A stretch of DNA of 64,000 nucleotides from Kocuria massiliensis (GTDB taxonomy: Bacteria > Actinomycetota > Actinomycetes > Actinomycetales > Micrococcaceae), in the NCBI RefSeq assembly GCF_900169715.1, contig NZ_LT835161.1:1169590-1233589 (forward strand), written 5' to 3'. Below, piece by piece: positions 1 to 9,390 of this stretch. Made by a program: the position numbers and the translations under genes. The notes under the pieces are model-generated. The model did no database searches and was not told where the DNA came from. It saw only the letters and a list, made by a program, of their open reading frames with translations. Position 1 is the first letter of the stretch, and each line of letters opens with the position of its first letter.

Positions 1-700
<700 letters not shown>

Positions 701-737
701 CGGGCCTCGGCAGCTCCTCTGAGATGGTTCCCGTGAA

Positions 738-2222
738 TTAGTACTCGAAGGCCTGCTGACAGGTCTGCTGATCTGCCGTCTGCCCGTTCGCTCCCCCGAC
801 GATCTTTTGCGACGAGTCCTTCTTCACGGTGTCGCCCGACGTGAAATCTTTACCAACGGTGACACTGATTCCAGACAATCCCGCAGTTTCAACTACCTCC
901 GTGGACCCCACACCGAAGTGGCTCGCAAGTTCTTGGGCTTGATCCTGGTAGCCGGCAGGGTACTGAATAGTCGTCTTATCGGAAGAATCCGCAAGCTCCT
1001 GGTACGTCACGTTGCTGTATCCCAAGTGTTCAACATTCGAACTCAAGTCCTGGGCGCGACCCTGTTTACCCGACGCATTCGACATCGACACCGGAACGGT
1101 GCGGTCGATCGACGCCGTCGAGGACTGATCGGGCTGAGGCGACTTGTCATCCTGTGAGTCGGCCAAGGAGCCATCTTTTTGCAACGTTTTGAAGACCTGT
1201 TCTGAGTCCGCGCTGAGCTGCAACTTGTTCTGGTCGTAGGTATAGGGCTCGGTCGGAACCGTTGCGAAGACAATCTTCGACAGGTCTACGCCTGACAAGA
1301 TTCGTCCGACACTCACAAGGGTCGCGGGATCAGTAAATCCTTGATCCACGGTGACGTTCTGAGTGACAGCCTCCGCGATACCGTACATCTTGCCCGGATT
1401 AGATAGCGTTCCTTGTGACTTCACCTTCCGCATCAAGGACGCGAGGAAGCCCTGCTGGGCCTGAATGCGGCTGGTGTCAGAGCCATCACCAAAACCATGG
1501 CGGGAACGCAGGAAGGCCAGAGCTTGCTCGCCCTCGACGTCGGAGTGTCCAGCGGGCAGGTCAAGTCCGGAATATTCATCCTTAATCGGCTTATTGACGC
1601 ACACGTTGACGCCGCCCACCACCGAGCTGAGCTGCTTTACCGCGTTGAAGTCCACCAGCATGAAGTGATCGACGTTGACGCCTGTGAGTTTATTGATCGT
1701 CGCCACCGTGCAACCGGGTCCACCGTTGGTCAGCGATTCGTTGATCTGGGTATCCTGTTCGGCCGGATAAACCTTTCCGTCGGAGCCCTTGCACTGTGGA
1801 ATATCGACCATCAGGTCCCGAGGGAACGAAAGAACGTTGACGTTCTTGTGGTCTTCGCTGATCTGCATCAGCATCATGACGTCTGAGCGAGCACCCGATT
1901 CCTCGTCGCTCGCACTCCCATAATTGGAGTTATTTCCAGACCGAGTGTCGGAGCCAATGACCAAAATATCGAGGGGGCCGTCGGCGAGTTGGGAGCCGCC
2001 GTTCATCTGGTCGCCGAGGTTCAGCGCTTCGGTACTCACGTTCGACCGAAGCCTCATGGCCGCGAAACCTCCGGCGCCCAGCACGACCACGAGGAGTCCA
2101 ACGCAACACAGAGCCAACCACATGCCCCGCCGGGAGTTTCTGGCGCGGTTTTGATAGTGGCGCCCTCTGGGGGTCAGAGACGTGGCCTGGCTGTCTTCAG
2201 ACGTTTCCGGCGCATGCGTCAC
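738..2222 (-). CDS. LytR-CpsA-Psr (LCP) family cell-wall glycopolymer ligase with LytR_C domain
   Basis: Membrane-anchored enzyme of the LCP family, which transfers polyprenyl-linked glycopolymers (teichoic acid, arabinogalactan or capsule type) to peptidoglycan. The 494-residue product has a basic cytoplasmic N-terminus, one membrane segment at about 34-57, then the LCP domain with DILVIGSDTR (85-94), RSDVMML (112-118) and SFPRD (132-136), the Asp/Arg residues that bind the pyrophosphate lipid. A Ser/Asp/Gln-rich linker leads to a C-terminal LytR_C-like domain (about 370-465). Start is GTG at 2222 with GAGAGGA upstream; an ATG at 2121 lies in another frame. It appears to be a separate unit downstream of era. 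The polymer it attaches cannot be told from sequence. Confidence 0.85.
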   Translation of the reverse strand: MTHAPETSEDSQATSLTPRGRHYQNRARNSRRGMWLALCCVGLLVVVLGAGGFAAMRLRSNVSTEALNLGDQMNGGSQLADGPLDILVIGSDTRSGNNSNYGSASDEESGARSDVMMLMQISEDHKNVNVLSFPRDLMVDIPQCKGSDGKVYPAEQDTQINESLTNGGPGCTVATINKLTGVNVDHFMLVDFNAVKQLSSVVGGVNVCVNKPIKDEYSGLDLPAGHSDVEGEQALAFLRSRHGFGDGSDTSRIQAQQGFLASLMRKVKSQGTLSNPGKMYGIAEAVTQNVTVDQGFTDPATLVSVGRILSGVDLSKIVFATVPTEPYTYDQNKLQLSADSEQVFKTLQKDGSLADSQDDKSPQPDQSSTASIDRTVPVSMSNASGKQGRAQDLSSNVEHLGYSNVTYQELADSSDKTTIQYPAGYQDQAQELASHFGVGSTEVVETAGLSGISVTVGKDFTSGDTVKKDSSQKIVGGANGQTADQQTCQQAFEY

Positions 2223-2330
2223 AGATGGATCCTCTCGAAAGTGGGCTACCGTAAAATTTCGTTCATTCTATGCGTGACAACGCCGGGGAGGACAAATGTC
2301 CGTCCACGGCGCGCACTATTGCATTTCCGG

Positions 2331-3407
2331 TCAGAAGCCCAAGCGCCTTAAGGCGCGAGGGTCACGTTGCCAGTCCTTAGCGACCTTCACATGGATGCTC
2401 AGATACACCTTGGTCCCGAGAAGTGCTTCAATGCCCTGGCGGGCCGTGGTACCAATGTCGCGCAATCTGGCGCCACGTTTGCCGATGATGATGGCCTTCT
2501 GAGAGTCGCGTTCTACATAGAGGTTCACGTGCACATCAATCATGGGGTCGTCTTCTGGACGATCCTCACGATCCATCATTTCTTCGACAGTGACAGCGAC
2601 GGAGTGAGGAAGTTCATCCCGGACGCCTTCCAATGCGGCCTCACGCACGAGTTCCCCAACCATTACGGCTTCGGGCTCATCCGTCAGGTCGCCATCTGGG
2701 TACAACGGAGGGGACTCGGGCAAGTGTGAGCTGAGGACTTCTCCCACCTGTTCGACCTGGAACTCCTGGACCGCGGAAACGGGAATAACGTCGGCCCAGC
2801 CTCCGCCGCCGTCGTTGTCACCCCGACTGGCCTCCGAGCGTTGGGTGTCGCCCGAGAACAATTCAGAACAGCCCTTCGCTCGTGCCTTGCCGCCCTTAGC
2901 CGCACGACGCTCTAATCGCTCTTGGCGGGCTTTGCGTTCGGCCGTCATGACCTCATGGCCCAATTCGGAGACGGCGACAAGCTGCTCGGCGAGCTTGTCC
3001 GGGGTCACTTTGTCCGATTTGGTCACGATAGCGACGATGGGCTTATTGCCAGCGGCTGCAAGTTGCGATGCGATGTAGCGATCCCCCGGGCCAATTTTTT
3101 CATCCGCGGGAATACAAAAACCGATCACATCGACTTCGGCGAGCGTCTCCGCAACAAGATCATTGAGGCGCTCACCCAAAAGTGTCCGCGGACGGTGAAG
3201 TCCGGGAGTGTCGATCAGAATCAACTGGGAATGTTTGGAGTGAACGATTCCACGAATGGTATGTCGTGTGGTCTGGGGACGATTCGACGTAATCGCGACT
3301 TTTCGGCCTACCAGGGCATTGGTTAAAGTCGATTTTCCAGCGTTGGGCCTACCGACCAAAACCGCGAATCCCGCGACAAAGTCCTCGGGGACCGTGGCAA
3401 ATTCCAT
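2331..3407 (-). CDS. era: GTPase Era, with an unusual charged insertion
   Basis: Ribosome-assembly GTPase that binds the 3' end of 16S rRNA. Walker A is GRPNAGKS (19-26), switch II DTPG (66-69), the guanine-specificity motif is TKSD (129-132), the G5 Ser-Ala is at 211-212, and the C-terminal KH domain has IIIGKRGARLRDIG. At 358 residues it is about 50 longer than typical Era (near 300). The excess is a Lys/Arg- then Gly/Asp-rich low-complexity stretch at about 153-204, between the TKSD and G5 motifs. It directly follows the CBS-domain membrane protein (stop and start adjacent) and ybeY, a usual actinobacterial order. All key residues are present, so the protein should be active. Confidence 0.95.
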   Translation of the reverse strand: MEFATVPEDFVAGFAVLVGRPNAGKSTLTNALVGRKVAITSNRPQTTRHTIRGIVHSKHSQLILIDTPGLHRPRTLLGERLNDLVAETLAEVDVIGFCIPADEKIGPGDRYIASQLAAAGNKPIVAIVTKSDKVTPDKLAEQLVAVSELGHEVMTAERKARQERLERRAAKGGKARAKGCSELFSGDTQRSEASRGDNDGGGGWADVIPVSAVQEFQVEQVGEVLSSHLPESPPLYPDGDLTDEPEAVMVGELVREAALEGVRDELPHSVAVTVEEMMDREDRPEDDPMIDVHVNLYVERDSQKAIIIGKRGARLRDIGTTARQGIEALLGTKVYLSIHVKVAKDWQRDPRALRRLGF

Positions 3408-4697
3408 TTAGTGCTCCTCCGAGGCTGTGTGCGCCTCGTTATGGTTGGGAGCCGACTCGCGCCAGACGAGGATCGTCCCCACGCGATTTCGACGTCCCTC
3501 CAGTTTAACTGCCTTCAGACCAATTCCGTAGATCTCCGCGCTGGACCCAACGATCGGGACCCGTCCTAGCGCCTTTGCGAGGAGCCCTCCCACGGACTCG
3601 ACGTCGTCGTCCTCAAGATCCATGTCGAAGAGTTCACCGAGGTCGCTGATGCTCGTTCGAGCCGAGATTCTGTATGCGTCGCCTTCGGGCGTTACCTCGG
3701 GTTCGGCGGCATCGTATTCATCGACGATTTCTCCCACGAGTTCTTCAATGAGGTCTTCCAATGTCACCAACCCTGCGGTGTCACCGTATTCGTCGACCAC
3801 GATGGCCACATGGGTTCCTTCACGCTGCATGATGGGTAGCAGCTCCGAAACCTTTTGCGACTCCGGCACAAAACGAGCGGGCCGCAACAGCGACGTGACA
3901 GTGGGCTGATTCTGAGTAGCAGACGTGTTGAACATGGCCTCGGCGACATCCTTGAGGTAGAGAAATCCCCGGACGTCGTCGAAATCTTCGCCCATCACCG
4001 GGATTCGGGAATAGCCCGACCGGAGGAAAAGGTTCAACGCATTGTCCAATGTGTCGTCCAGATCAAAGGTCACGGTGTCGGTCCGAGGAACCATCACCGA
4101 ACGGATCCGCGTGTCATCAAGGTCGAAGATCGAGTGCAACATGGCCGCTTCGTTGTCTTCGAGGACGTCATTGCCACTCGCCCGATCCACAAATTCCCGG
4201 AGCTCCTCTTCTGTGAAGAAGCCGGCATTTTCCTCCGTCGCGGGAGAAACCGCAGAACCGCCTTGCATGAGGAGTCGGGGAACGGGGCCCAGAATCGCCG
4301 TCAGGAATCGCAGGAGTCCGGACGTCTTGGTCACGACGGCGAGGGGGTGCGCCCGTCCGACATGGCGAGGAGTCACCCCAATCACGACGAAACCGAGAAC
4401 CGTGGCGATCACTACGGCACAAGCTGCGGCCAGCCACATCCACGGCATGAATCGCAAAAACATGATGGTCAGGGTGACCGTGACCAACGATTCGCACAGA
4501 ATACGCACGAACCGCAGAGCGTGCATGTAGGGACGAGGGTCGGCCAAGACACGACGCAGGCTCGCGCGGCTTTCAGCCTGAGAGGCTTTTTCCGCCTCGT
4601 GCCGGGGAAGGTAAGTAAACGCCGACTCTGTGGCGGTCAAGACAAAAGCGACCGCCAGCAAAGCCACGGTCACGACGATGAGAAGGGCCGTGATCAT
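3408..4697 (-). CDS. CNNM/CorC-like membrane protein with paired CBS domains (hemolysin family)
   Basis: Integral membrane protein of the CNNM-transmembrane plus CBS family (YfjD/CorC/TlyC-like), linked to divalent cation (Mg2+ or Co2+) transport or resistance; the hemolysin label is historical. The 429-residue product has an N-terminal DUF21-type membrane domain (about 1-150, several hydrophobic segments including the first 22 residues), a CBS pair (about 200-325, with EYGDTAGLVTLEDLIEELVG ending it) and a C-terminal CorC_HlyC domain (about 340-425). It sits between ybeY and era, 6 bases after ybeY and directly abutting era, so it is probably co-transcribed with both. The transported ion is not deducible. 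Confidence 0.85.
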   Translation of the reverse strand: MITALLIVVTVALLAVAFVLTATESAFTYLPRHEAEKASQAESRASLRRVLADPRPYMHALRFVRILCESLVTVTLTIMFLRFMPWMWLAAACAVVIATVLGFVVIGVTPRHVGRAHPLAVVTKTSGLLRFLTAILGPVPRLLMQGGSAVSPATEENAGFFTEEELREFVDRASGNDVLEDNEAAMLHSIFDLDDTRIRSVMVPRTDTVTFDLDDTLDNALNLFLRSGYSRIPVMGEDFDDVRGFLYLKDVAEAMFNTSATQNQPTVTSLLRPARFVPESQKVSELLPIMQREGTHVAIVVDEYGDTAGLVTLEDLIEELVGEIVDEYDAAEPEVTPEGDAYRISARTSISDLGELFDMDLEDDDVESVGGLLAKALGRVPIVGSSAEIYGIGLKAVKLEGRRNRVGTILVWRESAPNHNEAHTASEEH

Positions 4698-4703
4698 GCG
4701 GTG

Positions 4704-5237
4704 TTATTGCCTCGTTTCGACGGGTGCAGGATGACCGAGAAATTCTTCCAAGATGCTTCGCTGAATTCCAAACATCTCGGCCTCTTCCTCGGGAGTTCCG
4801 TGGTCAAAGCCAAGACAGTGCAAAATACCGTGAACTGTAAGCAAGCACAGTTCATCCGAGAGGCTGTGTCCCGCCGCCTTGGCCTGGCGTGCGGCCACAC
4901 TCGCGCAAAGTGCAATGTCACCTAGCGCGCCTTCGGCCCACTGCTCCGAAGTTCCCGGAGTCAATTCGTCCATGGGAAACGACATCACATCGGTCGGCCC
5001 AGGAAGCTCCATCCAATCCAGGTGCAAGCGCTCCATCTCGGCTTCGCTCACCAGGGCGATGCCGAGTTCGGTGGAGGCCTTTACCTTGAGTTGAGTGAAG
5101 CTGAAAGCGACGAGCGAGGCGAGATTCTGGATTGTGGCCTCATCAAGGACGGGTTGGTCCGAATGGTCCTCCATCGAGGAGACATCTATGGTCACATTCG
5201 GCAGTGACACATCCGAATCTTTCGTGCTGTCGCTCAT
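4704..5237 (-). CDS. ybeY: Endoribonuclease YbeY (rRNA maturation)
   Basis: Zinc-dependent endoribonuclease of the UPF0054 family, involved in 16S rRNA 3'-end maturation and ribosome quality control. The metal motif HGILHCLGFDH is intact at 136-146 and is followed by the usual TPEEEAEMF. The 177-residue length is slightly above average because of an acidic N-terminal stretch of about 15 residues. The start ATG overlaps the phoH stop by 4 bases (ATGA), which indicates translational coupling. phoH-ybeY-CBS protein-era is a common actinobacterial ribosome-biogenesis cluster. Confidence 0.95.
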   Translation of the reverse strand: MSDSTKDSDVSLPNVTIDVSSMEDHSDQPVLDEATIQNLASLVAFSFTQLKVKASTELGIALVSEAEMERLHLDWMELPGPTDVMSFPMDELTPGTSEQWAEGALGDIALCASVAARQAKAAGHSLSDELCLLTVHGILHCLGFDHGTPEEEAEMFGIQRSILEEFLGHPAPVETRQ

Positions 5238-6292
5238 GCGCCATCACTCCGGGTTTCCGTCGGTGCGTTTTTTCGGTCATGGCGTTGCTGCGTCGCGGCC
5301 TGCTGGGCTTCTTCCCATCGTCCATACGCCGTCACGATATCGCTGACCAGTTGGTGGCGCACCACGTCCACCGGCTGAAGTCGAGCAAAATGAATATCTT
5401 CCACACCGTCAAGGATCCGTTGAACCTGTCGCAAACCTGAGGTAGATCCGGTCGGTAAATCAACCTGAGTGACGTCACCGGTGACGACCATCTTCGAGCC
5501 AAAACCCAACCGAGTCAGGAACATCTTCATCTGTTCTACGGTGGTATTTTGTGCCTCGTCCAAAATGACGAAGGCATCATTGAGAGTTCGACCGCGCATA
5601 TAGGCCAGCGGAGCAACCTCGATGGTTCCGGCCTCCATCAGTCGAGGGATCGATTCGGGATCCATCATGTCGTGCAAGGCGTCGTAAAGCGGCCGTAAGT
5701 ATGGATCGATCTTCTCGTTGAGGCTACCGGGCAGGAATCCGAGACTCTCCCCCGCCTCTACGGCTGGGCGAGTCAGAATAATCCGAGTAACTTCTTTGGC
5801 TTGCAAAGCCTGAACGGCCTTGGCCATTGCCAGATATGTTTTGCCCGTTCCCGCGGGACCGATGCCGAAGGTCACCGTATTGCTGTCAATAGCGTCCACG
5901 TAGGCTGACTGGTTGACAGTTTTGGGGCGGATCTTTCGTCCCCGGGAAGACAAAATATTTTGCGACATGGTGGGGCTCGCCGTGGCCATATTTTTCACCA
6001 GGAGGTCCACCAGCCGTTTGACAACTTCCGCTGTGATGCGAACTTCTTGTCCGGCGAGCACCTCAAGTTCTTCCAACAAGCGGATCACAAGATCTACCTG
6101 CGCCGATGGTCCGGAAACCGAGACACCCAGGCCTTTGAGCCCAAAGGATACGTCCGAAAACGCACGTTCAATCACCAAGATGGACGAATCCTGGGGGCCT
6201 AAAACCTGAACCATGGACTCGCGGCTCTTGAATGAATAGGTCCGAGACACGGATAACGGTCGCGATAGCCCCGGCGTAGATGCGGTGGTCAA
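5234..6292 (-). CDS. phoH: PhoH-like ATPase
   Basis: Cytoplasmic P-loop ATPase of the PhoH family, often fused or linked to RNA-binding functions and usually beside ybeY. Walker A is GPAGTGKTYLAM and Walker B is FVILDEAQNTT; the N-terminal KH-like part and the DLPTGSTSGL motif are present. The frame stays open to 6718, but those codons overlap the divergent lipoprotein gene and do not resemble the family. I chose TTG at 6292, preceded by AGGAGAGG, giving 352 residues, normal for the family. ATG at 6346 and an internal ATG before VQVLGPQ are alternatives. First gene of the phoH-ybeY-corC-era unit; promoter expected in 6293-6494. Confidence 0.9.
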   Translation of the reverse strand: MTTASTPGLSRPLSVSRTYSFKSRESMVQVLGPQDSSILVIERAFSDVSFGLKGLGVSVSGPSAQVDLVIRLLEELEVLAGQEVRITAEVVKRLVDLLVKNMATASPTMSQNILSSRGRKIRPKTVNQSAYVDAIDSNTVTFGIGPAGTGKTYLAMAKAVQALQAKEVTRIILTRPAVEAGESLGFLPGSLNEKIDPYLRPLYDALHDMMDPESIPRLMEAGTIEVAPLAYMRGRTLNDAFVILDEAQNTTVEQMKMFLTRLGFGSKMVVTGDVTQVDLPTGSTSGLRQVQRILDGVEDIHFARLQPVDVVRHQLVSDIVTAYGRWEEAQQAATQQRHDRKNAPTETRSDGA

Positions 6293-6408
6293 ATGTGGGA
6301 AAACCTCTCCTGTGCGAAATATGGATCCGAGACTTCTCGAGCCCATCTCTTCTTTCCAGACTACCGCGAGTATCTGTTGGTCTCCATCCAATTCCCGACT
6401 CCTCGGGA

Positions 6409-6436
6409 TCGACGAGCACGAAAGCCCACGTAGACT
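6409..6436 (+). promoter_or_regulatory. Possible promoter of the GerMN lipoprotein gene
   Basis: TCGACG at 6409-6414 and TAGACT at 6431-6436, 16 bases apart, are weak sigma-70-type -35 and -10 matches (4 of 6 each). They lie 58 bases before the lipoprotein start in the 202-base divergent region shared with phoH. Assigned by eye only. Confidence 0.3.
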
Positions 6437-6494
6437 GTGCGGGGAAGAATTGAAAGATCCGTGATCGGACGGTTTCAGGTGGAGAGGGATAGCG

Positions 6495-7416
6495 ATGGCG
6501 AGACGAGGCCGGCGATCAACGGCAGGGGCCGTCGTCATCCTGATCGCTATCGCCACTTCCCTGAGTGGATGCGGCGTTCTCGACGCCGCGAATAAGGCCA
6601 GCCAATCCCAAGAGTCACAACAACCGACATCCGCGCCGTCGCCCAGCGATTTGAAAGTCCCCTTGTATTGGGTGGGCCAGACGTCGAATTCTTCGTATCT
6701 CTTCCGTGAATACAGCAATTATCAGGCTGAGGATGCGGCGCCCAGCGGCGACATCGTGTCCACGACCATTGCCATGCTGTCAAAAACTCATCCGCGAGAC
6801 GGCGACTATCACTCCGCGTGGAAGCCCGCGAGTCGCGTTGGGTCGTCTATGTCGGCGACGGGAACGCTGACCGTTGACGTCTCCCCCGACATGTTCAATA
6901 TGGCGGCTACCCCTACCGAGGCTCGGATGGCCATCCAACAGTTGATCTATACAGCAACGGCTGCCGCCGCCGTCGCCGGAATCGGCAAAGCGGGCCCCGA
7001 TACTAAGGTGGTCATTCTGGTCGACGGACGACGGGGGTTCACCTTTGGGGGGGCAAACGCTTGGAAGCCCGATGACCCGAGACAAGGCTGCAGCCGCTCC
7101 CCTGTGGATCATTGATCCCAGTCAAGACGAACAGACCACGTCGACCTTCAGCGTCAAGATGGTGGCTTCGAATATTGCGTCCAAGGTGTATTGGGATATC
7201 AAAACCAACGACGACGTGGTGGCATCCGGCGAGGAGAATCTCTCCGAACAGGACGATGGGCTTCAGGAAATTCAGTTCAGCAAGTCACTCCCCACAGGGA
7301 AATACACCATTCGCATGTATATCCGGACCGAAGACCTCAGGGATCCCAGTTTCGCGGTCAAGGGTCACGACATCAGCATCACTGACGACCACACGTTCAC
7401 CGTCAAAGGCCGATAG
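6495..7416 (+). pseudogene. GerMN/Gmad2-domain lipoprotein, broken by a frameshift in a G run
   Basis: The first segment (6495-7115) has a lipoprotein signal peptide, a hydrophobic stretch ending LSGCG (lipobox Cys near residue 26), a Ser/Pro/Gln linker and a GerMN-like domain (with TGTLTVDVSPD and RMAIQQLIYTAT). The frame breaks at seven Gs (7047-7053) and the other frame continues, with a C-terminal Gmad2-type immunoglobulin-like domain ending at 7416. With six Gs the two parts join cleanly, through FTFGGQTLGSP, into about 306 residues. Family members are cell-surface lipoproteins of unclear role. GGAGAGGG before the ATG is a good ribosome binding site. This is either a sequencing error or a true recent inactivation. 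Confidence 0.75.
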
Positions 7417-7421
7417 CGCGT

Positions 7422-8174
7422 CTAATCCCAGGAACCTCGGATCGCATGGAGTACCGACATCGCTGCGGCGCCAGCGGTCGAGCTCCGCAGAATTTCCGAT
7501 CCGAGTCGAACGCATTGGCCGCCAGCGGCCTCGAGCATGGACGCTTCGTCCGCTCCAATGCCACCCTCTGGCCCGACCACGAGGAACACAGTTCCCGAGT
7601 CATCGTTCTCTCGGGCCGTAACGGTTGTTAGAGCGACCTGTGCCTCTTCATGAAGAATGAACATCGAGTCGCCCGGCCCCAGAATATTCGTCAGCTGACG
7701 CGTGCTGTGCAATGGTTCGACCCTGGGGACTAAGGAGCGGCGCGCCTGTTTGGCCGCCGCTTCCACCGTCTTGACCCACTTGGCATGGGCTTTAGCTGCC
7801 CGGTCTCCCTTCCATCGGACGATGCTCCGCTCTGCCTGCCACGGCACGATGGCCGACGCACCCAGTTCGGTCGCCATCTCGACAGCCATCAGATCGCGGT
7901 CGCCCTTGGCCAAAGCCTGCACGAGGACGATGCCCGACGCGGGGTCCGAGTTCACCTCCGAAGCAAGCGTCAGCCTCAATCCATCCGCTTCCACAGATGT
8001 CACGGTGCAAACGGCGCGATGTCCGCGGCCGTCGACCAGGTCGATCGACTCATTCGTCGTGATCCTCTTGACGTTCTTGGCGTGGTGCCCCTCGGAGCCA
8101 CCCAACGACATGGAGTCTCCGAGGGCGCGACCTTCAAGGTCACCAGGGTCAACGTAGAAAACCGGGCGTGTCAT
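7422..8174 (-). CDS. rsmE: 16S rRNA (uracil-1498-N3)-methyltransferase
   Basis: SPOUT-family methyltransferase that N3-methylates U1498 of 16S rRNA, using S-adenosylmethionine. The C-terminal knot motifs are present: FLVVGPEGGIGADE and LRLGSEILRSSTAGAAA, which bind AdoMet. The N-terminal PUA-like part contains GGSEGHHAKNVKRI, typical of the family. Length 250 residues is normal. It lies 9 bases downstream of dnaJ, so hrcA-dnaJ-rsmE reads as one heat-shock-linked operon, a usual actinobacterial order. Its stop is 5 bases from the convergent lipoprotein gene. Confidence 0.93.
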   Translation of the reverse strand: MTRPVFYVDPGDLEGRALGDSMSLGGSEGHHAKNVKRITTNESIDLVDGRGHRAVCTVTSVEADGLRLTLASEVNSDPASGIVLVQALAKGDRDLMAVEMATELGASAIVPWQAERSIVRWKGDRAAKAHAKWVKTVEAAAKQARRSLVPRVEPLHSTRQLTNILGPGDSMFILHEEAQVALTTVTARENDDSGTVFLVVGPEGGIGADEASMLEAAGGQCVRLGSEILRSSTAGAAAMSVLHAIRGSWD

Positions 8175-8183
8175 GTGATGCGC

Positions 8184-9320
8184 CTAGTCTTGAAATTTGT
8201 CGCGAAGTCGCGAGAAGAATCCGTGACCGGAATTCTGGACGGTTTCACCGACCGGCGATTCTTCACCACGCAGTTCCGCCAGACGACGGAGCAGATCCCG
8301 CTCCTCTTCGCTGAGTTTGGTCGGGGTTTCTACCTCGAAATGTACGACGATGTTTCCTCGCCCTGAACCTCGAAGCTTGCTCACACCGAGATCACGCAAG
8401 GTTGTGGTCTGCCCCGTTTGGGTTCCTGCCTTGACGCTCACATCTTGAGGTCCGTCGAAGGTATTCAGGGAAATGGTCGTGCCCAAAGCAGCGGCGGTCA
8501 TGGGGACCGTCATGCGGGCATGCAAGTCATCGCCTTCACGGGTGAAGGTTTCATCTGGAGCAACACGAATCTCGACATACAGGTCCCCGTTCGGGCCACC
8601 ACCGGTACCGGCCTCGCCTTGGCCACTCAAGCGGATACGCGTTCCTGTGGAAACGCCCGCCGGAATCTTGAGCGTGAGGGGCTTGCGCTGGCGCACGCGT
8701 CCTTCGCCGTAGCACTCCTGGCAGGGATGCTTAATAACGGTGCCAAATCCCCTACAGCTGGGGCACTCTGCGGTCGTCACGACATTGCCCAGGATCGACT
8801 GAACCTGGCGCTGGATGTGACCCTGACCGTGGCATACGGTACAGGTTTCGGGTTCGGTTCCCTTTTCCGTCCCGTGGCCGGCGCACACCGAACACGTCAC
8901 CGCAGTGTCCACGGTGATCTCCTTTTCGGTGCCGAAGACCGCATCCTGGAGAGATACGCGAACGTTGATCAAGGCATCTTGGCCCTGACGGACCCTGCTT
9001 TCTGGGCCGCGAGGCGAACCTGCGCCTTGGAAAAAAGTCTCGAAAATATCGGAAAAACCGAAACCTCCACCAGATCCCGGGAACCCTCCACCGAAACCGG
9101 TGTTCGTACCGTTTTCGTTTCCGGTCGCGTCATAGATCCGGCGTTTCTCCGGGTCCGAGAGGACATCATTGGCGTGTGACACGCGCTTGAACTCCTCTGC
9201 CGCTTCAGGCGAGGGGTTCACGTCTGGGTGAAGGGTCCGTGCTTTCTTGCGGTAGGCCTTCTTGATTTCTTCCGGGCTAGCGTCTCTGGAAACGCCGAGA
9301 GTCTGGTAATGATCGCTCAC
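8184..9320 (-). CDS. dnaJ: Chaperone DnaJ (type with zinc-finger domain)
   Basis: Hsp40 co-chaperone that stimulates the DnaK ATPase. J domain at 1-70 with the HPD motif (LHPDVN), a Gly/Phe-rich stretch from about 75 ([15 protein letters not shown]), then four CxxCxGxG zinc repeats ([32 protein letters not shown]) and the C-terminal substrate-binding domain. 378 residues, full length. It follows hrcA by 70 bases, as in the DnaJ2 locus of many actinobacteria, a second DnaJ distinct from the one in the dnaK-grpE operon. Probably repressed by HrcA through the operator upstream of hrcA. Confidence 0.96.
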   Translation of the reverse strand: MSDHYQTLGVSRDASPEEIKKAYRKKARTLHPDVNPSPEAAEEFKRVSHANDVLSDPEKRRIYDATGNENGTNTGFGGGFPGSGGGFGFSDIFETFFQGAGSPRGPESRVRQGQDALINVRVSLQDAVFGTEKEITVDTAVTCSVCAGHGTEKGTEPETCTVCHGQGHIQRQVQSILGNVVTTAECPSCRGFGTVIKHPCQECYGEGRVRQRKPLTLKIPAGVSTGTRIRLSGQGEAGTGGGPNGDLYVEIRVAPDETFTREGDDLHARMTVPMTAAALGTTISLNTFDGPQDVSVKAGTQTGQTTTLRDLGVSKLRGSGRGNIVVHFEVETPTKLSEEERDLLRRLAELRGEESPVGETVQNSGHGFFSRLRDKFQD

Positions 9321-9390
9321 TGAAGTTCCTTAATCTGCGGCCAGATGCCGCGTGGATTCCACGTTTCTACGATGTAAAGCTGCTGGGTTT

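Noticed and set aside
3855-4925. 356-codon open frame antisense to the CBS protein and ybeY
   Set aside because: Spans two real genes in the opposite strand; low-complexity translation, no ribosome binding site.
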